Shown here piece after piece: positions 26,954-35,881 of a DNA stretch of 64,000 nt (the stretch's first letter is position 1; every line of letters starts with the position of its first letter). The stretch spans positions 62,001 to 126,000 of the forward strand of contig NZ_JACXAA010000007.1 of assembly GCF_014699035.1 (NCBI RefSeq). Direction: 5' to 3'. The translations under genes were made by a program, and so were the position numbers. This stretch comes from Spirosoma validum (GTDB taxonomy: Bacteria > Bacteroidota > Bacteroidia > Cytophagales > Spirosomataceae). The notes beneath the pieces were generated by a model. The model was not told the DNA's origin. It did not search any database and was given only the letters and a program-made list of their open reading frames with translations.

Positions 26954-28504
26954 TTACTCCCAAATCACTTCAATCACTTCTTTCTTCAAATCGACGGTAG
27001 TTTGTTTCTCGTCATTCGACCGACGCAACGTTACCTTACCATTCGCCACTTTAGCTGCTTCCTGCTGCATTACGTGGATTGCATCTTTTTTATGAAAAAC
27101 CGATACAACGGCTTCGGTTGTTTCGATCGGCAACGTAAAGGTTTTACCCGTAGCTTTCACCGACCGGGCTGTGGCAGGCAATTCCTGATGTTTCAGTAGC
27201 GCCAACGCCCGCGACGCCTGCGGTACGCCATAGCCAACGTAGTTATTGCCGTAGGGATACAAATGCGACGACTTCTCGATAACCTCCATTATTTGCTTAT
27301 TCGTCAACTTCGGATTGGCCTGCATTAAACAGGCAGCAAACCCCGTAATAACGGGTGCCGATAAGGACGTACCATACAGGGAGAAACACGATACGTTCGG
27401 TTTCAAATACGGCAGATTTTCCGGCCCAATGCTACTGTACCCGATACGATTCCAGAGCCGGGAATTTGTTGCTCCAATGGCCAGAACACCCTGCGCGTCG
27501 GCCGGGGTACTGATAATCCGCCATGAACGATCTTCCCCTTCATTTCCGGCTGATACAATAATCAAAATTCCTTTTTTATCGGCCGCAATCTGAGCCGCCC
27601 GACTGATAAGACTCGTGTGTCCGTCCATCTGGCTGGGCTCGTAATTGTCTTTCGGATTACTCATGCCCTTCGCGTATCCAAGTGACGTATTGATGAGCCG
27701 AACTCCCAGGCTATCCATCCATTCCATGGCCGCGACCCAGTTATCTTCTTCGCCCCGGTATTCACGGTTTCCCTGATCAGTTCGTGCCAGGTAGAACGTA
27801 GCATCGGTAGCCAGTCCAAACTGTAGATTTTCGGTTGGATCGTTTCCGGCAATAGCAGCCAGTACCTCCGTTCCGTGGAGGTCTGACGTAGTTTCGAGTG
27901 TACGTAGCAGTTCACTATGCGTCTTTTTTTCATTGACATAATCGCGAACCTGCTTGACCCCATTGCGCACGAATACGTGCTTGAGCGCATTGGCAGAGTC
28001 GGCGCCAAAAAATCCAGCATCAATTACACCGATAGTTACGAACCGACCTGTCAGGCCCGCTTGTGCAAAGTCGTTTGCCTGGATCTGCGTCATCACAGGG
28101 GCAAGTTTCGGATTGGTTGAGTGAGGGGCGGGCTGTTCAGCACTGTCGGGTGAACCAATCGACGTAATGACAATAGCCGGGTCAATTGCCCGAATGTCTT
28201 TGACAAACGGCATCGTTCGAACCTGAGCGTACTGCTGCGCCGTCAGCCGGGCCGATACGGCATTGAGCCAGCGCGACTGGCAAATGGGTTTTACATCAGC
28301 CTGCTGCAACTGACTAAGATACGCTACGGTCACCGGTTGGTCCGTTTCATCAACCGGCAGATTCAAACTTTGTCGCTGGCTTAAGGCTTTGGACGATAGA
28401 GCAGGAGCTGAGTTTTTGTCTTTATCGCGGAGTAAAATCCAATATTTGGGTTGTGCCTGTATCGAAAAAGCCAGCAGGCAAAGGAACGCAGTCAGTCGAA
28501 TCAT
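26954..28504 (-). CDS. Subtilisin-like serine peptidase (S8), secreted
   Basis: This 516-residue protease has a signal peptide (AFSIQAQ) and a propeptide-like N-terminal region (about 20-125). The S8 catalytic domain has D162 in GVIDAGFFG, H210 in DLHGTEV and S380 in GTSLSAPVITG. The oxyanion region reads IIVSAGNEGEDRSW. A short beta-rich C-terminal extension follows (about 450-516). Homologues in Cytophagales are usually annotated as S8 family peptidases with unknown targets. It is a single leftward gene divergent from aminopeptidase P. Confidence 0.93.
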   Translation of the reverse strand: MIRLTAFLCLLAFSIQAQPKYWILLRDKDKNSAPALSSKALSQRQSLNLPVDETDQPVTVAYLSQLQQADVKPICQSRWLNAVSARLTAQQYAQVRTMPFVKDIRAIDPAIVITSIGSPDSAEQPAPHSTNPKLAPVMTQIQANDFAQAGLTGRFVTIGVIDAGFFGADSANALKHVFVRNGVKQVRDYVNEKKTHSELLRTLETTSDLHGTEVLAAIAGNDPTENLQFGLATDATFYLARTDQGNREYRGEEDNWVAAMEWMDSLGVRLINTSLGYAKGMSNPKDNYEPSQMDGHTSLISRAAQIAADKKGILIIVSAGNEGEDRSWRIISTPADAQGVLAIGATNSRLWNRIGYSSIGPENLPYLKPNVSCFSLYGTSLSAPVITGFAACLMQANPKLTNKQIMEVIEKSSHLYPYGNNYVGYGVPQASRALALLKHQELPATARSVKATGKTFTLPIETTEAVVSVFHKKDAIHVMQQEAAKVANGKVTLRRSNDEKQTTVDLKKEVIEVIWE

Positions 28505-28638
28505 AATCGTTCAATTAGAAAAAAGTAGGCCCTTTCCCGAGGTTGTATAAAAGGCTAACCATGAAACGCTCAGAAACTAGTACGGTTTTGAGTTTCTTTG
28601 CAAAATTAATCAGAAACATAGCCCCAACGGCCTGCTTT

Positions 28639-29934
28639 ATGCGTTATTTACCGATCGACAACCAGCTATTTAGTCAAAACCGGCAGCGGCTCACGAATCT
28701 ACTCAAGCCCAAATCGTTAGTCGTTGTGAATGCCAATGATATTATGCCCACCAATGCCGATGGCACAATGGGGTTTCGGCAGAACAACGACCTTTTCTAT
28801 CTAACGGGCGTCGATCAGGAAGAAACCCGTTTAGTACTGTTCCCTGAGCATCCAGACCCGAAGTTTCGCGAAATTTTGTTTCTACGCGAAACCAGTGAGC
28901 TGATCGAAATTTGGGAAGGCCACAAGCTGACGAAGACCGAAGCCGAGCAAACAACGGGCATACCCCAAAAGCAGATTTACTGGACCCATCAGTTCGAGCA
29001 GGTGTTTATACAACTGGTGTTTGAAGCCGATTATGTCTATTTGAACACCAATGAGCACACCCGTGCGGGAATTGAGGTTCAAACGCAGGACGCTCGTTAT
29101 ATTGTCGAGTTCCGTCAAAAATATCCACTGCATCACCTGGAACGGCTTGCTCCGCTTATGCATTATCTGCGAGCCATTAAACAACCCATGGAAATACCCC
29201 TCATTCAAACCGCTATTGACATCACCAATAAAATGTTCCGGCGGTTGTTAGGGTTCATTAAACCTGGCGTCTGGGAATACGAGATCGAAGCGGAGATGAT
29301 GCACGAATTTATTAAAAATCGTTCGCGCGGAGCTGCCTATACCCCGATCATTGCCTCAGGTGCTAATGCCTGCGTACTGCATTACATCGATAATAGTCAG
29401 CAATGTCAGGATGGCGACGTAATTCTGCTGGACATCGGCGCTGAATACGCCAATTATAATGCCGACATGACCCGTTCGGTTCCGGTAAACGGCCGGTTCA
29501 CAACCCGTCAGCGGGCCGTTTATGATGCCGTACTACGGGTGATGAACGAAGCGAAGCAAATGCTACGCCCCGGCAATCTCTGGGATGATTACCACCGTGA
29601 AGTAGGTAAAGTGATGGAGTCGGAACTGATTGGACTTGGTTTACTGGACCGTGACAAAGTGGCGAATCAAGACCTGGATGCTCCTCTGTATAAAAAGTAC
29701 TTCATGCACGGCACGTCGCATTTTCTGGGGCTCGACGTTCACGATGTTGGGAATAAATACCGGAAAATGGAACCCGGTATGGTTTTTACGGTTGAGCCGG
29801 GCATCTACATTCGGGAAGAGAAACTTGGCATTCGCCTGGAAAACAACGTAGTGATCACGGAATCAGGCAATACAGATCTGATGGCAAATATCCCTGTTGA
29901 AGCCGATGAAATTGAGGAATTGATGAATAAATAG
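28639..29934 (+). CDS. Xaa-Pro aminopeptidase (aminopeptidase P, M24B)
   Basis: This enzyme removes N-terminal residues preceding proline. The ATG at 28639 (MRYLPIDNQLFSQNRQRL) gives 431 residues and matches the typical AMP_N domain start; upstream frame extensions (ATG 28561, TTG 28543) add a non-homologous stretch. The dinuclear metal site is complete: D265, D276, H361 (GTSHFLGLDVHD), E386 (VEPGIYI) and E401 (RLENNVV). A tttctttg at 28593-28600 is a weak -7 candidate and would fit only the shorter start. It converges with the TetR gene over a long hairpin. Confidence 0.93.
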   Translation: MRYLPIDNQLFSQNRQRLTNLLKPKSLVVVNANDIMPTNADGTMGFRQNNDLFYLTGVDQEETRLVLFPEHPDPKFREILFLRETSELIEIWEGHKLTKTEAEQTTGIPQKQIYWTHQFEQVFIQLVFEADYVYLNTNEHTRAGIEVQTQDARYIVEFRQKYPLHHLERLAPLMHYLRAIKQPMEIPLIQTAIDITNKMFRRLLGFIKPGVWEYEIEAEMMHEFIKNRSRGAAYTPIIASGANACVLHYIDNSQQCQDGDVILLDIGAEYANYNADMTRSVPVNGRFTTRQRAVYDAVLRVMNEAKQMLRPGNLWDDYHREVGKVMESELIGLGLLDRDKVANQDLDAPLYKKYFMHGTSHFLGLDVHDVGNKYRKMEPGMVFTVEPGIYIREEKLGIRLENNVVITESGNTDLMANIPVEADEIEELMNK

Positions 29935-29938
29935 CCCG

Positions 29939-30014
29939 TGGGGTACTACGTAGTGATATCAGGTTTTCGAATTCCACACCGGCGGTCTGGCTGACACCAC
30001 TACGTAGTACCCCA
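29939..30014. terminator. 17-bp perfect stem, extendable, between convergent genes
   Basis: Arms 29939-29955 and 29998-30014 are perfect. Further inner pairing (gtgatatcag with ctgacaccac) has two A.C mismatches on the plus strand that become G.U on the leftward transcript. It lies between aminopeptidase P and the TetR gene. Its interior resembles the hairpin at 14428-14457. Confidence 0.7.
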
Positions 30015-30026
30015 TTTATCTAAATT

Positions 30027-30677
30027 CTAAACTGTTTCTGCTTTCTTTGATTTTTCGCGTTCGAGCGCAATGTTCAGGCTGGAATAGATCCGACGGATTG
30101 CGGTTTCTAAACGCTCCCAACCCGCGTCAGAACGCAGGTCAATATCGCCAATATGATCGCGCTGCGCACTGGTCAGCACGATATTTGTAACAGCAGCTAC
30201 CATCAGGCTGGTGATTGCCATTGGGTCAAATTCAGAGTAAGGGGCTAATTTGCTAACCAGATTTTTGTACGACTGATCCCGGAAATCGGCCAGACGACGA
30301 GCCAGTTCTGTCTCACCGTGCGTCATCTCCCAACGAATCAGTTCCTGCGACGGTTTACGGGTCCGAAACTCGCGCATAAACTGGATGGTATATTCCGACC
30401 AAACTTTACTACGGTTCTCAGGCGGTAAGTTATTGGGGACTGATTCCAGAAATTTCTCATTAAACATCGACAGAAAGAAACCGCGATGTACATAGGCTTC
30501 CAGTAGCCCATTCCATCCACCAAAGTACCGATAGATGAGAACCTTATTCACCCCAGCACGCTCCGCAACGGCATTGATGCCTGCTTTTTCCGTACCACGT
30601 TCAGCCATTACGTCGCCCATGGCTCGTAAAATACGCTCCATAGTCATCTGGCGATTTCTACGCTTGACCACTTTCAT
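30027..30677 (-). CDS. TetR/AcrR-family transcriptional regulator
   Basis: The 216-residue protein has a basic N-terminus and a TetR helix-turn-helix (about 17-60; INAVAERAGVNKVLIYRYFG). The remaining helical ligand-binding domain is divergent, so the inducer is unknown. No target gene is adjacent: the neighbours are a convergent aminopeptidase and, upstream, a 370-bp AT-rich gap. A near-consensus CATATTTG in the upstream region might be its promoter. Confidence 0.9.
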   Translation of the reverse strand: MKVVKRRNRQMTMERILRAMGDVMAERGTEKAGINAVAERAGVNKVLIYRYFGGWNGLLEAYVHRGFFLSMFNEKFLESVPNNLPPENRSKVWSEYTIQFMREFRTRKPSQELIRWEMTHGETELARRLADFRDQSYKNLVSKLAPYSEFDPMAITSLMVAAVTNIVLTSAQRDHIGDIDLRSDAGWERLETAIRRIYSSLNIALEREKSKKAETV

Positions 30678-30960
30678 ACTGCTTGGTTGTTTTTGTTTAA
30701 GAGGAATCAGTAACTTTTTTCCGGGTTAGGCTATCCATACAAGTCGCCTATCCAATTGCTGTAGATACAAATATGGTAATAACAGGGATGCTATCAAAAA
30801 AGGATCGGCTAAAAAAAACAAAAAAAAATCGAAATAGTGATTTACTCGATAATGAAATCTATTGATTATTAAATAGTTGTACAACTAATATAACATTTTC
30901 CACAATCAGTATATTAAATCATTTTATCTAACGGAATAATTTTCAATCAAAAAGATTTTA
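30678..30960. other. AT-rich gene-free upstream region
   Basis: No gene is seen. From about 30775 to 30960 the sequence is very AT-rich (for example aaaaaaaacaaaaaaaaatc near 30813), in contrast to the roughly 50% GC surroundings. It contains the TetR promoter region and ends in the 36-bp palindrome. Confidence 0.5.
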
Positions 30961-31036
30961 CTATAACTGATCTGGCCTTTTGTCCGGATGCAAACTATGA
31001 AGTTTGCATCCGGACAAAAGGCCAGATCAGTTATAG
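30961..31036. terminator. 36-bp perfect inverted repeat
   Basis: Arms 30961-30996 and 31001-31036 are perfectly complementary with a 4-base loop (atga). This is the longest perfect hairpin in the window. It lies 12 bp after the stop codon of the leftward WapI-like gene and lacks a separate long T-run, although the stem contains tttt. Confidence 0.75.
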
Positions 31037-31048
31037 CACTCGTTTATT

Positions 31049-31489
31049 CTACCGCTCTGGGTAATTATCTATTTGCCCTGACAATTCCTGAATAGCTTCC
31101 TGTAATTGATTGCGACTCAGAAGAATATCCATTTCCATCGGAAAATCAGGATAAGCGTGCCAGGAAGGGGTTAGAGAACGATCGAGTTGAATCTGAAGGC
31201 GATACTTATCGTTAGGCAGTGCTTTAGCTTCCACGCTCAAACCTGGCTCAGAAAAGGTAAAGTCCACATAAGTAGTTGCTCTGTTCCAAAGCGAGCGTAG
31301 TCCACTTAGTAGCCGCTTAACTTCCCATGTATGCAATGGAGCCGACTGCGTATCCGTCTTTTGCCGCCAGAAGGTCGAGAACCGGCATTGCAACAGGTTG
31401 CGATCCCGCCAGGTTTTAGTAGTCTTTCCATAACCTAAGATCGCTAATTCAAACGAGTCTAATGAACCAGAAGAGGATACAAATTTCAT
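31049..31489 (-). CDS. WapI-like immunity-family protein (tentative)
   Basis: The ATG at 31489 (MKFVSSSGSLDSFELAILGY) is preferred to 31531 because a consensus -7 element at 31529-31536 would start transcription downstream of the earlier ATG. The 146-residue protein has features I associate with WapI-family immunity proteins. These are an N-terminal beta-rich region with ELAILGY, the central LHTWEVKRLLSGLRSLW, FTFSEPGLSVEA and a C-terminal LQEAIQELSGQIDNYPER. No toxin gene lies next to it. The family assignment is by pattern and moderate at best; otherwise it is a cytoplasmic unknown. Confidence 0.6.
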   Translation of the reverse strand: MKFVSSSGSLDSFELAILGYGKTTKTWRDRNLLQCRFSTFWRQKTDTQSAPLHTWEVKRLLSGLRSLWNRATTYVDFTFSEPGLSVEAKALPNDKYRLQIQLDRSLTPSWHAYPDFPMEMDILLSRNQLQEAIQELSGQIDNYPER

Positions 31490-31528
31490 AGCGGGGATTT
31501 TTCGGGAGTGAGCAATATGTCTACTTAA

Positions 31529-31536
31529 CAAATATA
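31529..31536 (-). promoter_or_regulatory. Candidate -7 element of the WapI-like gene
   Basis: Leftward it reads TATATTTG, a perfect TAnnTTTG match 39 bp before the ATG at 31489. It argues for that start codon. Confidence 0.5.
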
Positions 31537-31755
31537 GTAAACAATTGTTGGAAAACTATCTTGGATAATTAACAATTTTCTCAGTATCAGCCACTTTAAT
31601 GTATAAATAGCGCATAAATCGTAATACAGATTGATTTCAGCATAAAACCAATATTAACCCTCGGAAAAACTTATTTTATACCATGATTTTATCCGGTCGC
31701 AACCTACCACACATTTCATAACACGAACTTTACCTGTCTACTTATCGACATTCCT

Positions 31756-31763
31756 TATCTTTG
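31756..31763 (+). promoter_or_regulatory. -7 element of the carboxynorspermidine dehydrogenase gene
   Basis: TATCTTTG matches the Bacteroidota consensus exactly and lies 37 bp before the ATG at 31801. A TTTA about 25 bp further upstream could serve as a weak -33 element. Confidence 0.6.
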
Positions 31764-31800
31764 CGCCCGAAAAAATCCATAAACGCTTAAATTTAATTAG

Positions 31801-33015
31801 ATGGCAAACGTGCTCATTATTGGGGCCGGTGGAGTTGGCAGCGTCGTTGCACACAAATGCGCAATGAACAGTCATGTCTTTACAACTATTATGCTGGCCA
31901 GTCGCACTAAGGCAAAGTGCGACCGGATTGCTGCAGAAATTCAGGAAATGCATGGCGTAGCGATTCAGACGGCGCAGGTAGACGCCGACGTAGTAGCCGA
32001 TATGGTTGCGCTGATCCGATCATTTCAGCCAGTGCTGGTCATCAACGTAGCACTCCCCTATCAGGACCTGCCCATTATGGACGCCTGTCTGGAGGCTGGT
32101 GTGCACTATATGGATACGGCCAACTACGAGCCCAAAGACGTTGCCAAATTTGAGTATAGCTGGCAGTGGGCCTACAAAGAGCGCTTTGAACAGGCGGGAT
32201 TGATGGCGCTGCTGGGCTGTGGCTTTGATCCAGGCGCTACGCAGGTATTCACGGCCTACGCGAATAAACACCACTTCGACCGAATGGATTACCTGGATAT
32301 TGTCGACTGCAATGCGGGTAACCACGGAAAGGCTTTTGCCACCAATTTCAACCCTGAAATCAATATTCGGGAGATTACCCAACCGGGTCGCTATTGGGAA
32401 AACGGCGAGTGGATCGAGATTCCGGCGATGAGTATTCATAAGCCCATTGATTACCCAGGCATTGGCCCTCGTGAGTCGTATGTGTTATACCACGAAGAAC
32501 TGGAATCGTTGGTGAAAAATTTTCCGACGCTGAAACGGGCGCGCTTCTGGATGACGTTTGGGCAAGCGTATTTAACCCATCTGGAAGTGCTTCAGAACGT
32601 GGGCATGACGCGTATCGATGCGGTCAAGTTTCAGGGAATGGACATCATCCCGCTCGAATTTCTGAAAGCCGTTCTCCCTGCGCCGGATAGCCTCGGGGAA
32701 AACTACACGGGTCAAACCAGCATTGGTTGCCAGATTAAGGGGGTAAAAGATGGTGATGAACGTACCTATTTCATCTGGAACAACTGCGACCACGCAGAAA
32801 CGTACCGTGAAGTACGCGGTCAGGCGGTCAGTTATACGACTGGCGTACCGGCTATGATCGGGGCGATGTTAATGCTAACGGGCGTCTGGATGAAACCGGG
32901 CGTCTGGAACTGTGAGGAACTTGATCCCGACCCGTTTATTGAGCAAATGAATAAGCAGGGACTGCCGGTTAACGAACGAATCAATATTCCATTGCCACAC
33001 GAGTATCCGGCCTGA
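31801..33015 (+). CDS. Carboxynorspermidine dehydrogenase (saccharopine dehydrogenase family)
   Basis: This 404-residue enzyme has an N-terminal Rossmann motif (VLIIGAGGVGSVVAHKCA) and the saccharopine-dehydrogenase layout. Segments VLINVALPYQDLPIMDACLE and GCGFDPGATQVFTAYA are typical of carboxynorspermidine synthase. It is expected to reduce the Schiff base of aspartate semialdehyde and diaminopropane or putrescine to carboxy(nor)spermidine. The decarboxylase for the next step is encoded at 35894-37042, which supports the assignment. A consensus -7 precedes it and a terminator follows. Confidence 0.88.
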   Translation: MANVLIIGAGGVGSVVAHKCAMNSHVFTTIMLASRTKAKCDRIAAEIQEMHGVAIQTAQVDADVVADMVALIRSFQPVLVINVALPYQDLPIMDACLEAGVHYMDTANYEPKDVAKFEYSWQWAYKERFEQAGLMALLGCGFDPGATQVFTAYANKHHFDRMDYLDIVDCNAGNHGKAFATNFNPEINIREITQPGRYWENGEWIEIPAMSIHKPIDYPGIGPRESYVLYHEELESLVKNFPTLKRARFWMTFGQAYLTHLEVLQNVGMTRIDAVKFQGMDIIPLEFLKAVLPAPDSLGENYTGQTSIGCQIKGVKDGDERTYFIWNNCDHAETYREVRGQAVSYTTGVPAMIGAMLMLTGVWMKPGVWNCEELDPDPFIEQMNKQGLPVNERINIPLPHEYPA

Positions 33016-33036
33016 ATAAAGCCCAATCAAAACAAG

Positions 33037-33069
33037 AATCCCGCTACGTGACATAGCGGGATTTTTCGT
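33037..33069 (+). terminator. Terminator after the carboxynorspermidine dehydrogenase gene
   Basis: Arms aatcccgcta (33037-33046) and tagcgggatt (33054-33063) are followed by tttcgtt; the T-run starts inside the stem. This is a standard intrinsic terminator. Confidence 0.8.
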
Positions 33070-33103
33070 TATTTAGCTGATTATCCGGCAAAACCACATT
33101 GAC

Positions 33104-33880
33104 ATGAAATCTTTATCTGTAGCGCTCTTGTTGTCCATAACGTTAGTCCACTTGTTTGCCCAGACTGTGGATTCAACGAAAACGCGTCCAGTATCTCAAC
33201 CCAACCTGAATGACCAACGTAACGGTTACGAAATTTATCAATCGACCGGCCAGATCATCGGGGCAAGCCCTTACACCATGATCAATACCATCGATAATCG
33301 CTATGAGGGTTTGCGAGGGAGCCCTTATTTTCTACCCGAATGGAATAAAGGCCAGATTGAAATGATAGCCGGGCAGAACTACAAAGACGTACCGATTAAG
33401 TTTGACGCTTACCGACAGCATCTGATTTTACTACGCACCCGGGTTAGCAGCGACTCAATTATCGTGAACGCCGATCAGGTAAAGTCATTTCAATTTGCCA
33501 CCAATGATGGGCAGTTTTACGTATTCCGTCGATATCCGACCGCCAAAACAGCCGATGGGAGCCTAAGAGAAGGTTATTTTCTGGTCCTCTATCAGAGAAA
33601 GTCAGCGCTGTTGAAACGAATCGTGAAAACGTTACGAAAAGCCGATTACAAAAACCCGTATTCAAGCGACACCCGGTACGATGAATTCCGAACTGTCGTT
33701 TCTTATTATCTGCTTAAACCCGACCAGAGACTGGTTAAAGTGAAGCTCTCGGATAAAACCCTCGAAGACGCACTCGGTGACCATAAAGACGAATTAAAAG
33801 CCTTTGTTAAACAAGAAAATCTGTCGTTTAAAAACGAAAATGATGCCATTCAACTGGTGAAAAAATACGACAGTTTGTAA
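33104..33880 (+). CDS. Secreted hypothetical protein, 258 aa
   Basis: A signal peptide (MKSLSVALLLSITLVHLFAQ) predicts export. The mature part is beta-rich with many Tyr residues (YRQHLILLRTRVSSDSIIVN, FYVFRRYP). It ends in a charged helical tail (KDELKAFVKQENLSFKNEND) with KKYDSL at the end. I do not recognise a family, although similar proteins are common in Cytophagales. It follows a terminator, so it is probably transcribed separately from the dehydrogenase gene and may head the TonB paralogue series. Confidence 0.75.
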   Translation: MKSLSVALLLSITLVHLFAQTVDSTKTRPVSQPNLNDQRNGYEIYQSTGQIIGASPYTMINTIDNRYEGLRGSPYFLPEWNKGQIEMIAGQNYKDVPIKFDAYRQHLILLRTRVSSDSIIVNADQVKSFQFATNDGQFYVFRRYPTAKTADGSLREGYFLVLYQRKSALLKRIVKTLRKADYKNPYSSDTRYDEFRTVVSYYLLKPDQRLVKVKLSDKTLEDALGDHKDELKAFVKQENLSFKNENDAIQLVKKYDSL

Positions 33881-33942
33881 TTTTTTTATGGAATCAGGCA
33901 AGGTTAGCCATCCATGTGGTACTAATCAAACTACGTGTGGCC

Positions 33943-34770
33943 ATGCTTCGCTCTACTGCTTCTACAACCGTCGCGCTGAGTTACGACGACATTATCTTTC
34001 AAACCCGAAACCGAGCCTATGGCGCTTTCGAACTGCGCCAACAGTACCGACCGACGCTTACCCGCGCTTTGTGGCTGGGCATCGGTTTATTTTTGTTGGG
34101 GCTGGCATCGCCAACCTTTTACGCACGAATGTGGCCCAGCGATTCCGCAGATGCCAGCCAGTTTATGGAAGAGGCAACGTTAACGAAAGTTGATCAACCT
34201 GACGAACCACCCGTACCTCTACCGCCTGTTGAGCAGGCGCCGACTGTCAGTACGGTTCGCAACCCGCCACTTGTCGTTATGCCGGAGGTCGACGTAGTGG
34301 AGGATCATCTTCCGCCTACCACCGACCAATTGCAGCAGGCTACGTCTGGCGCCGAAACCGCAGAAGGTACTGGCGATTTAGAGGCTATTATTGCTCCCGA
34401 ATCATCAGGTCCAACCATTCAGGAAAAAGCGCTTGAGATTGTAGCAAAACCCGAAGAGGTATTTATTTTAGTTGAACAACAGCCGGAGTTTCCAGGCGGC
34501 ATGGATGCTTTACGGACCTTTTTAAATAACAACCTAAAGTATCCTAGAGCAGCGACTTCCGCAGGCATTTCAGGCCGGGTTTTCATCAGCTTTGTGGTGA
34601 ATACCGATGGTAGTCTGACCGATTTACAGGTGCTGAAAGGGATTGGCTTTGGCTGCGATGAAGAAGCCATCCGGGTTATGCAGAAGATGCCACACTGGCG
34701 TCCGGGAAAACAGTCGGGTCGGGCTGTTCGAGTAAAATTCAATTTACCGATTTCATTTACGCTGGAATAG
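33943..34770 (+). CDS. TonB-like energy transducer with periplasmic C-terminal domain
   Basis: From ATG 33943 (an upstream GTG at 33916 is less likely) the protein has 275 residues. The N-terminal segment SYDDIIFQTRNRAYGAFELR is typical of Bacteroidota TonB proteins. It is followed by a membrane span (about 39-58), a Pro/Glu-rich spacer (DEPPVPLPPVEQAP) and a TonB C-terminal domain (about 187-275) with QPEFPGGMDALRTFL, GRVFISFVV and GCDEEAIRVMQKMPHWRPG. It would couple proton-motive force to outer-membrane transporters, but ExbB/ExbD genes are not nearby. Confidence 0.9.
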   Translation: MLRSTASTTVALSYDDIIFQTRNRAYGAFELRQQYRPTLTRALWLGIGLFLLGLASPTFYARMWPSDSADASQFMEEATLTKVDQPDEPPVPLPPVEQAPTVSTVRNPPLVVMPEVDVVEDHLPPTTDQLQQATSGAETAEGTGDLEAIIAPESSGPTIQEKALEIVAKPEEVFILVEQQPEFPGGMDALRTFLNNNLKYPRAATSAGISGRVFISFVVNTDGSLTDLQVLKGIGFGCDEEAIRVMQKMPHWRPGKQSGRAVRVKFNLPISFTLE

Positions 34771-34831
34771 AGTTTTATGGAAAATCGGGGTGAAGCGCAC
34801 CTATTGACTGTAGCATTAACCTTGGTCGCTT

Positions 34832-35323
34832 ATGCACACATTGTCTCCCGCAAAATCCAGCTCCTCTCAGCATTGTCAACTAGCAATTCTACATTTCGCA
34901 AAGAGAATTACCAGCCTATTGCTATTAACTGAACCGGTTTTTGCGCAAGACAACGTTAAGAATCTTCTCTTAATCGAACCCGATAAGACGGTTTATACAA
35001 TTGTTGAAAAGCAACCTGAATTTCCGGGCGGGATGCGAGCGATGGAAAACTATTTACTAACGACAGTCCGCTATCCAGCCGAAGCCAAAAAGGCGGGTAT
35101 TATTGGACGCGTATTTGTTTCCTTTATCGTGGAAATAGATGGTCGTATTACAGGTGTCGAGCGCTTGAACGGGCTTGGCTTTGGTTGCGACGAGGAAGCC
35201 ATTCGCGTCATCAACGCCATGCCCCGCTGGACACCCGGTAGCCAGTCAGGAAGGCCGTTACGGGTTAAATACCGTTTGCCCGTTTTATTTGGAATCGATT
35301 ATCCAGAGCGTAAAGGCCACTAG
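34832..35323 (+). CDS. TonB C-terminal domain protein, short paralogue 1
   Basis: This 163-residue protein consists of an atypical N-terminus (residues 1-40, with a hydrophobic segment ITSLLLLTEPVFAQ that could be a signal peptide) and one TonB C-terminal domain. Key segments are KQPEFPGGMRAMENYLL, GRVFVSFIVEIDG and GFGCDEEAIRVINAMPRWTP. It lacks the membrane anchor and Pro-rich spacer of a true TonB, so it is probably a soluble periplasmic or secreted protein. It is the second of three adjacent paralogues. Confidence 0.85.
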   Translation: MHTLSPAKSSSSQHCQLAILHFAKRITSLLLLTEPVFAQDNVKNLLLIEPDKTVYTIVEKQPEFPGGMRAMENYLLTTVRYPAEAKKAGIIGRVFVSFIVEIDGRITGVERLNGLGFGCDEEAIRVINAMPRWTPGSQSGRPLRVKYRLPVLFGIDYPERKGH

Positions 35324-35394
35324 TTTTGTCTATTCAGTTGGCATTAACCTGGAACAACCCTTAGCTTTAGTAACTATATTAAAAAAGCCAATCT

Positions 35395-35820
35395 ATGATA
35401 AAGCGACTTGTCACATTACTAAGCTTATTCTTACTTTTCCTGTATAGTACTGCGCAAGCCCAATCACACGGAAATTCTGCTACTGTTGTCGTTACCATAA
35501 ATGATTCGATAGTTCCGCAAACCACAACAGAGCCTGAGTTTCCGGGAGGTTCTGGCGCTCTAAACAACTATTTGCAACAAAACGTAACGTATCCGGAAGC
35601 AGCGTCACAAGCACAAATCAGCGGACGGGTATTCGTATCTTACGTAATTGACACTGTCGGGCATGTGACAGATGTGAAAATTTTGAAAGGGATCGGTTAC
35701 GGTTGCGATGAGGAGGCATTACGTGTTGTGCGGGCAATGCCTTCCTGGAAACCAGGTACACAATCGGGTAAAGCCATACCGGTGAGATATAATATTCCAA
35801 TTCGCTTTCCTGTCAAGTAA
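35395..35820 (+). CDS. TonB C-terminal domain protein, short paralogue 2
   Basis: This 141-residue protein has a clear signal peptide (LSLFLLFLYSTAQAQ) followed directly by a TonB C-terminal domain: TEPEFPGGSGALNNYLQQ, GRVFVSYVIDTVGHV and GYGCDEEALRVVRAMPSWKP. It ends with RYNIPIRFPVK. As with its neighbour, the anchor and spacer are missing, so it cannot act as a conventional TonB. Its function is unknown. It is 74 bp before the decarboxylase gene. Confidence 0.87.
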   Translation: MIKRLVTLLSLFLLFLYSTAQAQSHGNSATVVVTINDSIVPQTTTEPEFPGGSGALNNYLQQNVTYPEAASQAQISGRVFVSYVIDTVGHVTDVKILKGIGYGCDEEALRVVRAMPSWKPGTQSGKAIPVRYNIPIRFPVK

Positions 35821-35881
35821 GTTTATAGTCCGAAACCCGCCAGCGAACGTACCAGAGTTAGGCGTATGCCCCGAAAGGCTT

